This document shows positions 43,823 through 51,888 of a DNA stretch of 64,000 bases, piece by piece. The notes beneath the pieces are model-generated. The model ran no database searches, was not told the origin of the DNA, and worked only from the letters and a program-made list of their open reading frames with translations. Every line of letters starts with the position of its first letter. The stretch's first letter is position 1. Both the position numbers and the translations under genes were made by a program. This stretch comes from Acidithiobacillus_B sp049965315 (GTDB taxonomy: Bacteria > Pseudomonadota > Gammaproteobacteria > Acidithiobacillales > Acidithiobacillaceae), in contig NZ_JBMFWL010000004.1 of NCBI RefSeq assembly GCF_049965315.1, forward strand, positions 1 to 64,000. The letters are read 5' to 3'.

Positions 43823-44659
43823 ATGAGCGAGGATCTGGAATTGCTGGAGGAACACGCCGCCTTCGGCGGCCGGGTGCAGCGTTATCGGCATATCTCGCAA
43901 TCCTGCGCCGCACCCATGTCTTTCTCCGTATATCTGCCGCCCCAGGCGGCCCCGGGTCCGCTGCCGGTGCTTTATTTTCTGGCGGGGCTGACCTGTACGG
44001 AAGAGACCTTCATGATCAAGGCCGGTGCCCAGCGTTACGCCGCCGAACACGGTATCCTCCTGGTGGCGCCCGATACCAGTCCGCGCGCTACGGGCACACC
44101 GGGTGAGGATGAGGACTGGGATTTTGGCAGCGGAGCGAGTTTTTATGTGGATGCCACCGTGGCGCCCTGGTCTGCCCACTATCAGATGTATCGCTATGTG
44201 ACTGAAGAACTGCCGGCGTTGGTGGCCAGGCATTTCCCGGCGGATCCACAGCGGGAATCCATCTTTGGCCACTCCATGGGTGGCCACGGCGCGCTGGTCT
44301 GCGCCCTGCGCAATCCGGGGCGGTATCGCTCCGTTTCCGCCTTCGCGCCGGTTTGCGCACCCAGCCGCAGTCCCTGGGGCCAGAAGGCCTTCTCCCGCTA
44401 TCTGGGTGGAGATGAAAGGGCTTGGCAGGCCTACGACAGCATCGCCCTGCTGCAGAAGCAAAAAGCACCGTTGCCCATTCTCATCGATCAGGGCCTGCAG
44501 GACCCTTTTCTGGAGAGTGAATTGAAGAGCCGTTGGCTGGAGGCGGAAGCGGGGGATAAAGTCACCCTGCGCTGGCAGGAAGGCTACGACCACAGTTATT
44601 ACTTCATTGCCAGCTTTATGGGAGACCATCTGGCCTTTCATGCCCGCCATTTGCGCTGA
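43823..44659 (+). CDS. frmB: S-formylglutathione hydrolase
   Basis: 278 residues from ATG 43823, 8 bases after frmA. The alpha/beta-hydrolase has the Ser elbow GHSMGGHGALVCAL, LLVAPDTSPRATG and the His near the end in GYDHSYYFI. It splits S-formylglutathione to formate and glutathione, finishing the pathway begun by frmA. Confidence 0.95.
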   Translation: MSEDLELLEEHAAFGGRVQRYRHISQSCAAPMSFSVYLPPQAAPGPLPVLYFLAGLTCTEETFMIKAGAQRYAAEHGILLVAPDTSPRATGTPGEDEDWDFGSGASFYVDATVAPWSAHYQMYRYVTEELPALVARHFPADPQRESIFGHSMGGHGALVCALRNPGRYRSVSAFAPVCAPSRSPWGQKAFSRYLGGDERAWQAYDSIALLQKQKAPLPILIDQGLQDPFLESELKSRWLEAEAGDKVTLRWQEGYDHSYYFIASFMGDHLAFHARHLR

Positions 44660-44845
44660 GCCCCGGCCGTCCCGGTTATTTGTCCTGCTGCCCGCGCTCT
44701 ACTAAACTGGCGCTTTGAGGACCGGATCGCGCCGTCGCGGGATCGGCACCTCGCCGCCAGGGGCGGGCGGCTAGGCCAAGCGAATGCGTGGGCGGAGATC
44801 GTTGGGGCAAATGGATATCGCGCAGGGCGCCGAGGGGGTGCAGAC

Positions 44846-45622
44846 GTGGGTTGGCGCTGGTTGAATCGCATGGGGTCGTGGTTGGAGGGCGGCGCCGAGC
44901 TGGTGGCGGTGCGTCCGGTGCGTTGGCTGGCCTTCGCCGGCGGCGCCGCGGCCCTTGCCGCCATTCCTTTCCCCGCCTGGCTGATGGAGGCGCTGGCTCC
45001 CCTGGGCCTGCTCGCCGGCCTGCGCCTGGCGGGGCGCTGTGCGGGGGAGTCCTATACCTGGGAGCAAACGCGCCATGCCCTGGCGGTGGCGGTGTTGTGG
45101 GGAATGGTCCTCGCGATTTTCGGCATGATCTTCCTCTTCGGTCAGGATCTGGTATTGATGGGAGCCGTCCTGTCAGGCATTCAAATGCCCTGGGACAATG
45201 GCATCCCCCATGGGTTCTGGGACTGGTGGTTCGGTTTCGGGGAGCGTTTTTCGGACTTGGCCGAGACGCCTTACTACTGGTTCGCGCCGGCCTTTTTCGG
45301 CGTGGCCCTGGCCTTGCACAAGGGTCATGGCTGGCTGGAATCGGAAGTGGAGACCACCTTGGCCCTGGCCTTCAAGCCGGAATTGCGCGATCCCCTCATC
45401 GCCTTGTGGGGCGGGCTCATGATCAGCGGCGTGCTGCTGCCTGACATCTCCCAGGCATGGCTGGCGCTGCTGGTCTGGGTATTCGGGCCGCCGGTGGTCT
45501 ATGTGGCCTACCAGGATGTCTTTGCCGACAAGCAGCGGCCGCGTCGGCGCAAGCGCGAGGCGGGAACCGTTCCGGCCTTGCTGCCCCAAGGACAGCCCCA
45601 GCCGGTGCGGGTCAAGGCCTGA
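44846..45622 (+). CDS. hypothetical multi-span membrane protein
   Basis: 258 residues from GTG 44846. About five hydrophobic segments (near residues 30-50, 78-105, 135-150, 190-205, 208-225) and a basic C-terminus with KQRPRRRKREAG. A landmark is PWDNGIPHGFWDWWFGFGERF. Not recognised. The start is uncertain (ATG 44870 is an alternative). The 186-base gap before it has no recognisable gene. Confidence 0.6.
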   Translation: MGWRWLNRMGSWLEGGAELVAVRPVRWLAFAGGAAALAAIPFPAWLMEALAPLGLLAGLRLAGRCAGESYTWEQTRHALAVAVLWGMVLAIFGMIFLFGQDLVLMGAVLSGIQMPWDNGIPHGFWDWWFGFGERFSDLAETPYYWFAPAFFGVALALHKGHGWLESEVETTLALAFKPELRDPLIALWGGLMISGVLLPDISQAWLALLVWVFGPPVVYVAYQDVFADKQRPRRRKREAGTVPALLPQGQPQPVRVKA

Positions 45623-45674
45623 CCGGGATCAGTCCGCCCCGAACTCCTTCCCAACGGCCAAATCCGGGAAGACG

Positions 45675-45687
45675 TGAAAGATATTCA
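45675..45687. promoter_or_regulatory. MetR-type operator upstream of glyA
   Basis: TGAA-AGATA-TTCA is a perfect TGAA-N5-TTCA site, and the middle A fits the MetR consensus known from E. coli, where MetR activates glyA. A second, weaker copy (GAAT-TTTTTCA end) follows near 45700. A TTGCCC/TAGTGT promoter candidate lies at 45711-45739, putting the box about 65 bases upstream of the start, a normal place for a LysR-type activator. No metR gene is in the window. Confidence 0.6.
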
Positions 45688-45787
45688 CCGGGGAAGGGAA
45701 TTTTTCACGCTTGCCCCGGGGGCGGCCTTCCATTAGTGTTTAGCGTTATTTTTACCGGCCTTCGGCAGTACCTTGAGGAGTATGCCC

Positions 45788-47032
45788 ATGTTTTCCAAGA
45801 CATTGACCATCAGCGACTTTGATCCCGCCCTGTGGGAGGCCCTGACCAGGGAGCATCAGCGTCAGGAAGACCACGTCGAACTGATCGCCTCGGAAAACTA
45901 CGCCAGCCCCATGGTCATGGCGGCCCAGGGCTCGGTGCTGACCAACAAGTACGCCGAAGGCTATCCGGGCAAGCGCTATTACGGCGGCTGCGAATATGTG
46001 GATGTGGCGGAGCAACTGGCCATCGACCGGGCCTTGCAGATCTTCGGCGCCGAGCACGCCAACGTCCAGCCCCATTCCGGCTCCCAGGCCAACCAGGCCG
46101 TCTATCTCTCGGTGCTCAAGCCCGGCGACAAGATCATGGGCATGAGCCTCGCCCACGGCGGCCATCTGACCCACGGCGCCAAGGTCAATATCTCGGGCAA
46201 GCTCTTCGAGGTCGCGGCCTACGGCGTGCGCGCCGAGGACGGCCGGATCGACTACGACGCCATGGCGGAGCAGGCCGAGCGCGAGCGGCCCAAGATGATC
46301 GTGGCCGGGGCCAGCGCCTATTCGCGGATCATCGACTTCGCCCGCATCGGCGAGATCGCCCGCAGCATTGGCGCCTATCTTTTGGTGGATATGGCCCATA
46401 TTGCCGGTCTGGTGGCCGTCGGCCTGCACCCGAGCCCCGTTCCCCATGCCGATTTCGTCACCACCACCACGCACAAGACCCTGCGCGGCCCCCGCGGCGG
46501 CCTCATTCTCTGCCGCGAGGAATATGCCAAGAAGGTCAACTCCCTCATCTTCCCGGGGCTGCAGGGCGGCCCCCTGATGCATGTCATCGCCGCCAAGGCG
46601 GTGGCCTTCCTGGAGGCCCAGCAGCCCGAGTTCAAGAGCTATCAGCAACAGGTCATCCACAACGCCCAGAGCCTGAGCAGGGTGCTGGCCGCCCGTGGCT
46701 ACTCCGCGGTTTCGGGGGGCACCGACAATCACCTCTTCCTCCTCAACCTGGGCGAAAAGGTCACGGGCAAGGAGGCGGAGGAAGCCCTGGGGCTGGCCAA
46801 CATCACCGTCAACAAGAACGCCGTACCCTTCGACACCAGGCCCCCGGCCGTCACCAGCGGTATCCGCATCGGCACCCCGGCGGCCACCACCCGCGGCTTC
46901 GGCGAAGCGGAAATGCATCGGCTGGGCAACGGCATCGCCGACGTCCTGGACGGCGGCGGCGACGCGGCCATCGTCGCCCGCGTCAAGGCGGAGATGCTGG
47001 AGCTCTGCCAACGCTTCCCGGTCTATGGCTAA
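45788..47032 (+). CDS. glyA: serine hydroxymethyltransferase
   Basis: 414 residues from ATG 45788 (GAGGAG 7 bases before; the ATG at 45782 is too close). It has HVELIASENYASP, GYPGKRYYGGCEYVD, HGGHLTHGAKVN and the PLP-lysine region TTTTHKTLRGPRGG. It makes glycine and 5,10-methylene-THF from serine. Linked to nrdR by 5 bases and to the rib genes beyond. Confidence 0.96.
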   Translation: MFSKTLTISDFDPALWEALTREHQRQEDHVELIASENYASPMVMAAQGSVLTNKYAEGYPGKRYYGGCEYVDVAEQLAIDRALQIFGAEHANVQPHSGSQANQAVYLSVLKPGDKIMGMSLAHGGHLTHGAKVNISGKLFEVAAYGVRAEDGRIDYDAMAEQAERERPKMIVAGASAYSRIIDFARIGEIARSIGAYLLVDMAHIAGLVAVGLHPSPVPHADFVTTTTHKTLRGPRGGLILCREEYAKKVNSLIFPGLQGGPLMHVIAAKAVAFLEAQQPEFKSYQQQVIHNAQSLSRVLAARGYSAVSGGTDNHLFLLNLGEKVTGKEAEEALGLANITVNKNAVPFDTRPPAVTSGIRIGTPAATTRGFGEAEMHRLGNGIADVLDGGGDAAIVARVKAEMLELCQRFPVYG

Positions 47033-47037
47033 GGCCG

Positions 47038-47535
47038 GTGCGCTGTCCGTTTTGTGCCCATGACGACACCCGCGTCGTCGATTCGCGGCTCTCCGACGAG
47101 GGCAGCAGCGTTCGCCGGCGCCGGGAATGCCCTGCCTGCGGACAGCGCTTCACCACCTTTGAGCGTGCCGAACTGAGCCTGCCCGCGGTGGTCAAGGCCG
47201 ATGGCCGCCGCGAGCCCTTCAGCGAGGAAAAACTCCTGCGCGGACTCTTCCGGGCGCTCAGCAAAAGGCCCGTCGCCACCAACCTTGTCCATGCCGCGGC
47301 GCGCAACATCCAGCGGCGCATCCGCGAGCGCGGCGAGCGCGAAATTCCGGCGCGCCTGATCGGTGAGCTGGTGATGGAGGCCCTGCGCGACCTGGATCCC
47401 GTCGCTTATGTGCGTTTTGCCTCGGTCTATCGGCGCTTTGAGGATGTGGATGCCTTCAGCGCGGAAGTGGCCCGGATGAAACGGGGGGAAGAGGGCGCGC
47501 AAGCGGCCAACGCGCAAGATCGTGACCAAGACTGA
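47038..47535 (+). CDS. nrdR: transcriptional repressor NrdR
   Basis: 165 residues from GTG 47038. The zinc ribbon CPFC...CPAC (residues 3-36: RCPFCAHDDTRVVDSR, RRRRECPACGQRFTTFE) precedes the ATP-cone domain (VVKADGRREPFSEEKLLRGL). It represses ribonucleotide-reductase genes when dATP is abundant. NrdR beside ribD is a common arrangement. Confidence 0.94.
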   Translation: MRCPFCAHDDTRVVDSRLSDEGSSVRRRRECPACGQRFTTFERAELSLPAVVKADGRREPFSEEKLLRGLFRALSKRPVATNLVHAAARNIQRRIRERGEREIPARLIGELVMEALRDLDPVAYVRFASVYRRFEDVDAFSAEVARMKRGEEGAQAANAQDRDQD

Positions 47536-48622
47536 CGAAGACTTCATGGCCCTGGCCCTCGCCCTGGCCGAGCGGGGATCATGGAGTACCGATCCCAATC
47601 CGCGGGTCGGCGCGGTGGTGGTCAAGGATGGGGTCATCATCGGCCAGGGCTGGCACCGTCAGGCCGGCGGCCCCCACGCCGAGGTCTTTGCCCTGGCCGA
47701 GGCGGGTGCCCGGGCCCAGGGGGCCACCGTCTACGTGACCCTGGAGCCCTGCAGCCACCACGGGCGCACTCCGCCCTGTGCCGATGCCCTCGTTGCGGCC
47801 GGCGTGGGGCGGGTGGTGGTCGCCCTGCGCGATCCCAATCCCCTGGTGGCGGGCCAGGGTCTGGAACGGCTGCGGGCGGCGGGAGTGGCGGTGGCGGAGG
47901 GGGTTCTGGCGGAGGCCGCCGCCGCCCTCAACCCCGGCTTCCTGCGGCGCATGACTCGCGGCATGCCCTGGGTGCGGCTCAAGCAGGCCATGAGTCTCGA
48001 TGGGCGGGTGGCCCTGGCCAACGGCGCGAGCCAGTGGTTGACGGGGGAGGCGGCGCGGGCCGACGTGCAGCGGGAGCGGGTGCGGGCCAGCGCCATCGTC
48101 GTGGGCGCGGGGACGGTGCTGCGCGATGACCCGCGCCTGGCGCCGCGCGTGGGGGAAGATCTCCTGCGCCACCCCGTCAAGGTGGTGCTGGATAGCCGTC
48201 TGCGGACACCGCCCACGGCCCGGCTTTTCCACACCCCCGGCGCGGTGTGGATCTGCCACGGCCCCCAGGCCCCGGCGAACGCCATGGCCTCCCTGCAGGC
48301 CGCCGGGGCCGCCTTGCTGGCCGTCCCCGCGGCGGCGGAGGGACTGGACCTGCTTGCGGTCCTGCGCATCCTGGCGGCGCGGGAGATCAACGAATGCTTG
48401 GTGGAGGCGGGCCCCACCCTGGCGGGGGCCCTGCTGGGGGCGGGGCTCGTCAGCGAATGGCTGCTCTACGTGGCGCCCAAGCTCCTTGGCCACGACGCCC
48501 AACCCGTCGCCCGCCTCGGGCCCTTCGCCGCCCTGGAGCAAGTACCGCAATGGCGGATCCAGGCCAGCAGCCGGCTCGGTGCCGATCTCAAGCTGCTCTT
48601 ATACCCCAAGGAGAACGCCTGA
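47522..48622 (+). CDS. ribD: bifunctional riboflavin deaminase/reductase RibD
   Basis: 366 residues from GTG 47522, overlapping nrdR by 14 bases. The deaminase domain has HAEVFALAEAG and PCSHHGRTPPCADALV (zinc ligands), the reductase domain RLKQAMSLDGRVALANGASQWLTG. It performs the second and third steps of riboflavin synthesis. Confidence 0.94.
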   Translation: MTKTDEDFMALALALAERGSWSTDPNPRVGAVVVKDGVIIGQGWHRQAGGPHAEVFALAEAGARAQGATVYVTLEPCSHHGRTPPCADALVAAGVGRVVVALRDPNPLVAGQGLERLRAAGVAVAEGVLAEAAAALNPGFLRRMTRGMPWVRLKQAMSLDGRVALANGASQWLTGEAARADVQRERVRASAIVVGAGTVLRDDPRLAPRVGEDLLRHPVKVVLDSRLRTPPTARLFHTPGAVWICHGPQAPANAMASLQAAGAALLAVPAAAEGLDLLAVLRILAAREINECLVEAGPTLAGALLGAGLVSEWLLYVAPKLLGHDAQPVARLGPFAALEQVPQWRIQASSRLGADLKLLLYPKENA

Positions 48623-49281
48623 TGTTTACCGGAATCATCCAGGGCCTCGGCAAGATCCATTCCCTGCAGCCCCAGGGTGGTGACCTGCGCATGGAAGTGG
48701 ACGCCGGGGCCCTGGACCTGAGGGACGTTGTCCCGGGCGACAGCATTGCCGTTTCCGGGGCCTGTCTCACCGTAACCGCCCTCCACGGTTCCCGTTTTGC
48801 GGTGGACGTCTCCCGGGAAAGCCTGGACAAGACCACCCTCGGCGCCCTGCGCCCGGGCAGCGCGGTCAATCTCGAAAAGGCCCTGCGCCTGGCGGACCGC
48901 CTCGGCGGCCACCTGGTGGCCGGGCACGTGGATGGGGTCGGCGGCATTCGCGAGCAACGTCGCGAGGGCCGTTCCCTGGTCTTCGCCATAGCGGCACCGG
49001 CGGGCCTGCGCCGCTACATCGCCGCCAAAGGCAGCATCTGCGTGGACGGCATCAGCCTGACGGTCAATGCCGTCGACAGCGCCGCCTTTTTCCTCAATCT
49101 CATTCCCCATACCCTGGAGCATACCACTGCGGCCCATTGGCAGGTGGGGCAGCAGGTAAACCTGGAAGTGGACCTCATCGCCCGCTATCTGGAGAGTTTG
49201 ATGGCAAGCGAGGGCGCTGCCGGTGTAAGATCAGCACCCATGGATCGGGATTTTTTGGCGCAAAAAGGGTTCCCCGTATGA
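48622..49281 (+). CDS. ribE: riboflavin synthase, alpha chain
   Basis: 219 residues from ATG 48622, overlapping ribD as TGATG. MFTGIIQGLGKI, VSGACLTVTAL and a repeated second half (GHLVAGHVDGVG, VDGISLTVNAVD) form the two lumazine-binding domains. It dismutes two lumazines to riboflavin. Confidence 0.95.
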   Translation: MFTGIIQGLGKIHSLQPQGGDLRMEVDAGALDLRDVVPGDSIAVSGACLTVTALHGSRFAVDVSRESLDKTTLGALRPGSAVNLEKALRLADRLGGHLVAGHVDGVGGIREQRREGRSLVFAIAAPAGLRRYIAAKGSICVDGISLTVNAVDSAAFFLNLIPHTLEHTTAAHWQVGQQVNLEVDLIARYLESLMASEGAAGVRSAPMDRDFLAQKGFPV

Positions 49282-50414
49282 AAGAGCTCACTATCAGCCC
49301 CACGGCCGAGATCATTGCCGAGATTGCCGCAGGCCGCATGGTCATCCTCATGGACGACGAAGGCCGGGAGAATGAAGGGGACCTCATCATGGCCGCCGAA
49401 TTCGTTACCCCCGCCGCCATCAATTTCATGGTCCGCCACGCCCGCGGTCTGGTATGTCTGCCCCTCACCCCGGAGCGCTGCCGGCAGCTCCATTTGCCGC
49501 AAATGGTCGGCCACAATCGCGCCAGCCTGGGCACCGCCTTCACGGTCTCCATAGAAGCCGCCCAGGGCGTCACCACCGGCATTTCCGCCGCCGATCGGGC
49601 CGCCACGGTCCAGGCCGCCATTGCCGACGACGCCGGCCCCGATGACATCGTCATGCCCGGCCACATCTTCCCCCTCATGGCCGAGCCGGGCGGCGTGCTG
49701 GTGCGCGCCGGGCATACGGAGGCGGCCGTCGATCTCGCCCGCCTCGCCGGCTGCAAGCCCGCCGGGGTCATCTGCGAGATCCTCAACGAGGACGGCGAGA
49801 TGGCGCGCCTGCCCGATCTCCTTCCCTACGCCGCCCGGCACGGCCTCAAGATCGGCACCATAGCCGATCTCATCAGCTATCGCCTGGAGCGGGAACGCAT
49901 CGTCGTGCGCGAGGCCAGCGGCCCCTGGTCCACCCCCTACGGCTCCTTCCAGCTTTATGCCTATCGCGACTGGGTGGCCAACGAAAGCCATTTCGCCCTG
50001 GTTTACGGGGACATGGAGGCGGTGGAGGAGGAGCCCGTACTGGTTCGGGTGCAAGTGCAAAAAGCGCTGACGGATCTTTTTTCCGGTACCGAAGCCCCCA
50101 ACGCCCTGGCTATGGAACGCATCGCCGCCGCCGGCCGCGGCGTGCTGATCTACCTGCGCCACAACGAAAACGATGCCGAATTGCTGGAGCAGATCCGCGC
50201 CCTGCCGGTCAAGCCTCTGGGCCCCGGCCAGGCCGGCGATAGCGGGCGGGTCCTGCGCACCTTCGGCATTGGCGCCCAGATCCTCACCGATCTGGGAGTG
50301 CGCAAGGCCCTGGTTCTCAGCGACAGCCATTTCCAGTATCGCGGTATCGGCGGATTCGGCCTGGAAATTGTCGGCCAACGTCCTTTTCATGAGAAGCCCG
50401 AGGATCTCCAATGA
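49278..50414 (+). CDS. ribBA: 3,4-dihydroxy-2-butanone-4-phosphate synthase with degenerate GTP cyclohydrolase II domain
   Basis: 378 residues from ATG 49278, sharing ATGA with ribE. Residues about 1-200 keep the RibB motifs: MDDEGRENEGDLIMAAE, GVTTGISAADR and the MPGHIFPLMA ... RAGHTEAAVDLARLAG block. The RibA-like half (from about 205) has no Cys at all, so the three zinc ligands of GTP cyclohydrolase II (C-x10-C-x-C) are missing; the stretch where they belong reads VQKALTDLFSGTE. It should make only the butanone phosphate. A separate active ribA is expected elsewhere. Confidence 0.92.
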   Translation: MKELTISPTAEIIAEIAAGRMVILMDDEGRENEGDLIMAAEFVTPAAINFMVRHARGLVCLPLTPERCRQLHLPQMVGHNRASLGTAFTVSIEAAQGVTTGISAADRAATVQAAIADDAGPDDIVMPGHIFPLMAEPGGVLVRAGHTEAAVDLARLAGCKPAGVICEILNEDGEMARLPDLLPYAARHGLKIGTIADLISYRLERERIVVREASGPWSTPYGSFQLYAYRDWVANESHFALVYGDMEAVEEEPVLVRVQVQKALTDLFSGTEAPNALAMERIAAAGRGVLIYLRHNENDAELLEQIRALPVKPLGPGQAGDSGRVLRTFGIGAQILTDLGVRKALVLSDSHFQYRGIGGFGLEIVGQRPFHEKPEDLQ

Positions 50415-50875
50415 TGCAACGTATCGAAGGGGCGCTCACCTGCAGCGACGCCCATTTTGCCCTCCTGGTCAGCCGTTTCAACAGTTTCATCACCCAGCAG
50501 TTGGAGCAGGGGGCTGTGGACGCCTTGCTGCGCCATGGCGCCACCGAGGAACAGATTCACATCGTCTATGCCCCCGGCGCTTATGAAATGCCGCTGCTGG
50601 CCAAGAAACTCGCCGGCAGCGGCCGCTATGAAGCGGTCATCTGTCTGGGGGCCGTCATTCGCGGCGGTACGCCCCATTTCGACTATGTCGCGGCGGAGGT
50701 CTCCAAAGGGGTGGCGCAGGTGGGGATGGATACCGGCGTGCCCGTCATTTTCGGGGTGCTGACCACCGATAGCATCGAGCAGGCCATCGAACGGGCGGGC
50801 ACCAAGGCGGGCAACAAGGGCTTTGACGCCGCCATGACCGCCGTGGAAATGGTCAACCTGCTGCGTCGGCTATGA
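50411..50875 (+). CDS. ribH: 6,7-dimethyl-8-ribityllumazine synthase
   Basis: 154 residues, ATG overlapping the ribBA stop. FALLVSRFNSFITQQL, APGAYEMPLLAKKL, CLGAVIRGGTPHFDYVA and NKGFDAAMTAVEM are the lumazine synthase pattern. It forms lumazine from the ribBA and ribD products. Confidence 0.95.
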   Translation: MMQRIEGALTCSDAHFALLVSRFNSFITQQLEQGAVDALLRHGATEEQIHIVYAPGAYEMPLLAKKLAGSGRYEAVICLGAVIRGGTPHFDYVAAEVSKGVAQVGMDTGVPVIFGVLTTDSIEQAIERAGTKAGNKGFDAAMTAVEMVNLLRRL

Positions 50876-51324
50876 AGGGCAGTCGCCGCCTGGCCCGGCA
50901 GGCCGTGGTCCAGGCCCTGTATCAATGGCAACTCAATCCCAGTTCCTGCGACGAGATCGAGGCGGAATTCCTGGCTGACCCGGAGCGTCTGGCCGGGGCC
51001 AATCAGGGCTTCTTCCTGGAGTTGTGGCGGGGGGTCCATGCCCATCTGGAGGCGCTGGACCCGCTCATCGCCGCCCAGATCCCCGATCGCAACTGGACCA
51101 GCGAGATCAGCGAGGTGGAACGCGCCATTCTGCGCCTGGCGGCCTACGAACTGCGCTATCACCCCCAGACCCCCTACCGCGTCATCATCAATGAAGCCAT
51201 CGAGCTGGGGAAGGGCTTCGGCGCCGAGCAGGGCCACCGCTTCGTCAATGCGGTGCTGGACAAGCTGGCGCAGGAATGGCGCGGCGTAGAATTCATGACC
51301 AAAAGCCAGACTTCTTCCGGATAG
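50872..51324 (+). CDS. nusB: transcription antitermination protein NusB
   Basis: 150 residues, ATG overlapping ribH as ATGA. SRRLARQAVVQALYQWQ, VERAILRLAAYELRY and PYRVIINEAIELGKGFGAEQGHRFVNAVLDKLA are typical. NusB binds boxA with NusE. Followed by a terminator. Confidence 0.95.
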   Translation: MKGSRRLARQAVVQALYQWQLNPSSCDEIEAEFLADPERLAGANQGFFLELWRGVHAHLEALDPLIAAQIPDRNWTSEISEVERAILRLAAYELRYHPQTPYRVIINEAIELGKGFGAEQGHRFVNAVLDKLAQEWRGVEFMTKSQTSSG

Positions 51325-51358
51325 CGTCGGGCGCCGCCGGGGCAGCGCCGACGTTTTT
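51325..51358 (+). terminator. terminator of the glyA-nrdR-rib-nusB run
   Basis: CGTCGG(G)CGC pairs with GCGCCGACG (51345-51353) across a 10-base loop with one bulged G, followed by five T. It starts at the nusB stop. Confidence 0.8.
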
Positions 51359-51368
51359 CCGTGACCTT

Positions 51369-51397
51369 TTGAAATGCCGTCAACATTGTGCTATTAC
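51369..51397 (+). promoter_or_regulatory. promoter of the DUF2934 gene
   Basis: TTGAAA (51369-51374), 17-base spacer, TATTAC (51392-51397). Five of six -35 bases and four of six -10 bases match. Start of transcription would be about 37 bases before ATG 51441. Confidence 0.6.
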
Positions 51398-51440
51398 CCA
51401 TAAAGCAATCTTTTGGTCTGTCCCCGACAGGAGGTATCCC

Positions 51441-51773
51441 ATGGTAGCCGAGACACCCAAAACCACCCCCAAGAAAAGCGGCCGGAGCACCTCCGGCAAG
51501 ACCGCCGCGGCTCCGGCCCCAACGCCCGTAGCCGGTGCCCGGAAGGGGGCAGCGGCGAGCAAGGCGGAAACGCCGCCTGCTGCGGCCCCGCAGCCTCGCC
51601 GCAGCGGCAGAAAAACCGTGGACGCCGGCGATCGCGAGCAGATGATTGCCGTGCGCGCCTATTATCTGGCGGAGGAGCGCGGATTTGCCGACGGTGACTG
51701 CGTGGCGGACTGGCTGGCGGCCGAGGAGTGGGTGGACGGACAGCTTCGGGCAGGCAAGCCGGCGGCGTCATAG
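51441..51773 (+). CDS. DUF2934 protein with a lysine/alanine-rich N-terminus
   Basis: 110 residues from ATG 51441 preceded by CAGGAGG. Residues 1-60 are Lys/Thr/Pro/Ala-rich and disordered-looking (TPKKSGRSTSGKTAAAP). Residues about 65-105 match the DUF2934 pattern: REQMIAVRAYYLAEERGFADGDCVADWLAAEEWV. Small proteins of this type are widespread in proteobacteria; the function is unknown. Confidence 0.75.
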   Translation: MVAETPKTTPKKSGRSTSGKTAAAPAPTPVAGARKGAAASKAETPPAAAPQPRRSGRKTVDAGDREQMIAVRAYYLAEERGFADGDCVADWLAAEEWVDGQLRAGKPAAS

Positions 51774-51888
51774 GGGTGGCGGGGATTCCGCTGCTCGGGG
51801 AGGGGCCGCAGAAAGCTCTGGCAAAGCCTGACCTTTTTGCGCTAAGCTCTTCAACGGTAAAGCAACCCCGCAAGATCAGGAGTGTGTA

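Noticed and set aside
44660..44845. Possible small RNA between frmB and the membrane-protein gene
   Set aside because: Only a loose promoter-like TACTAAACT was seen; no stable stem or T tract supports an RNA gene.
47536..47700. FMN riboswitch before ribD
   Set aside because: ribD overlaps nrdR, so there is no leader space, and no FMN-element sequence was seen.
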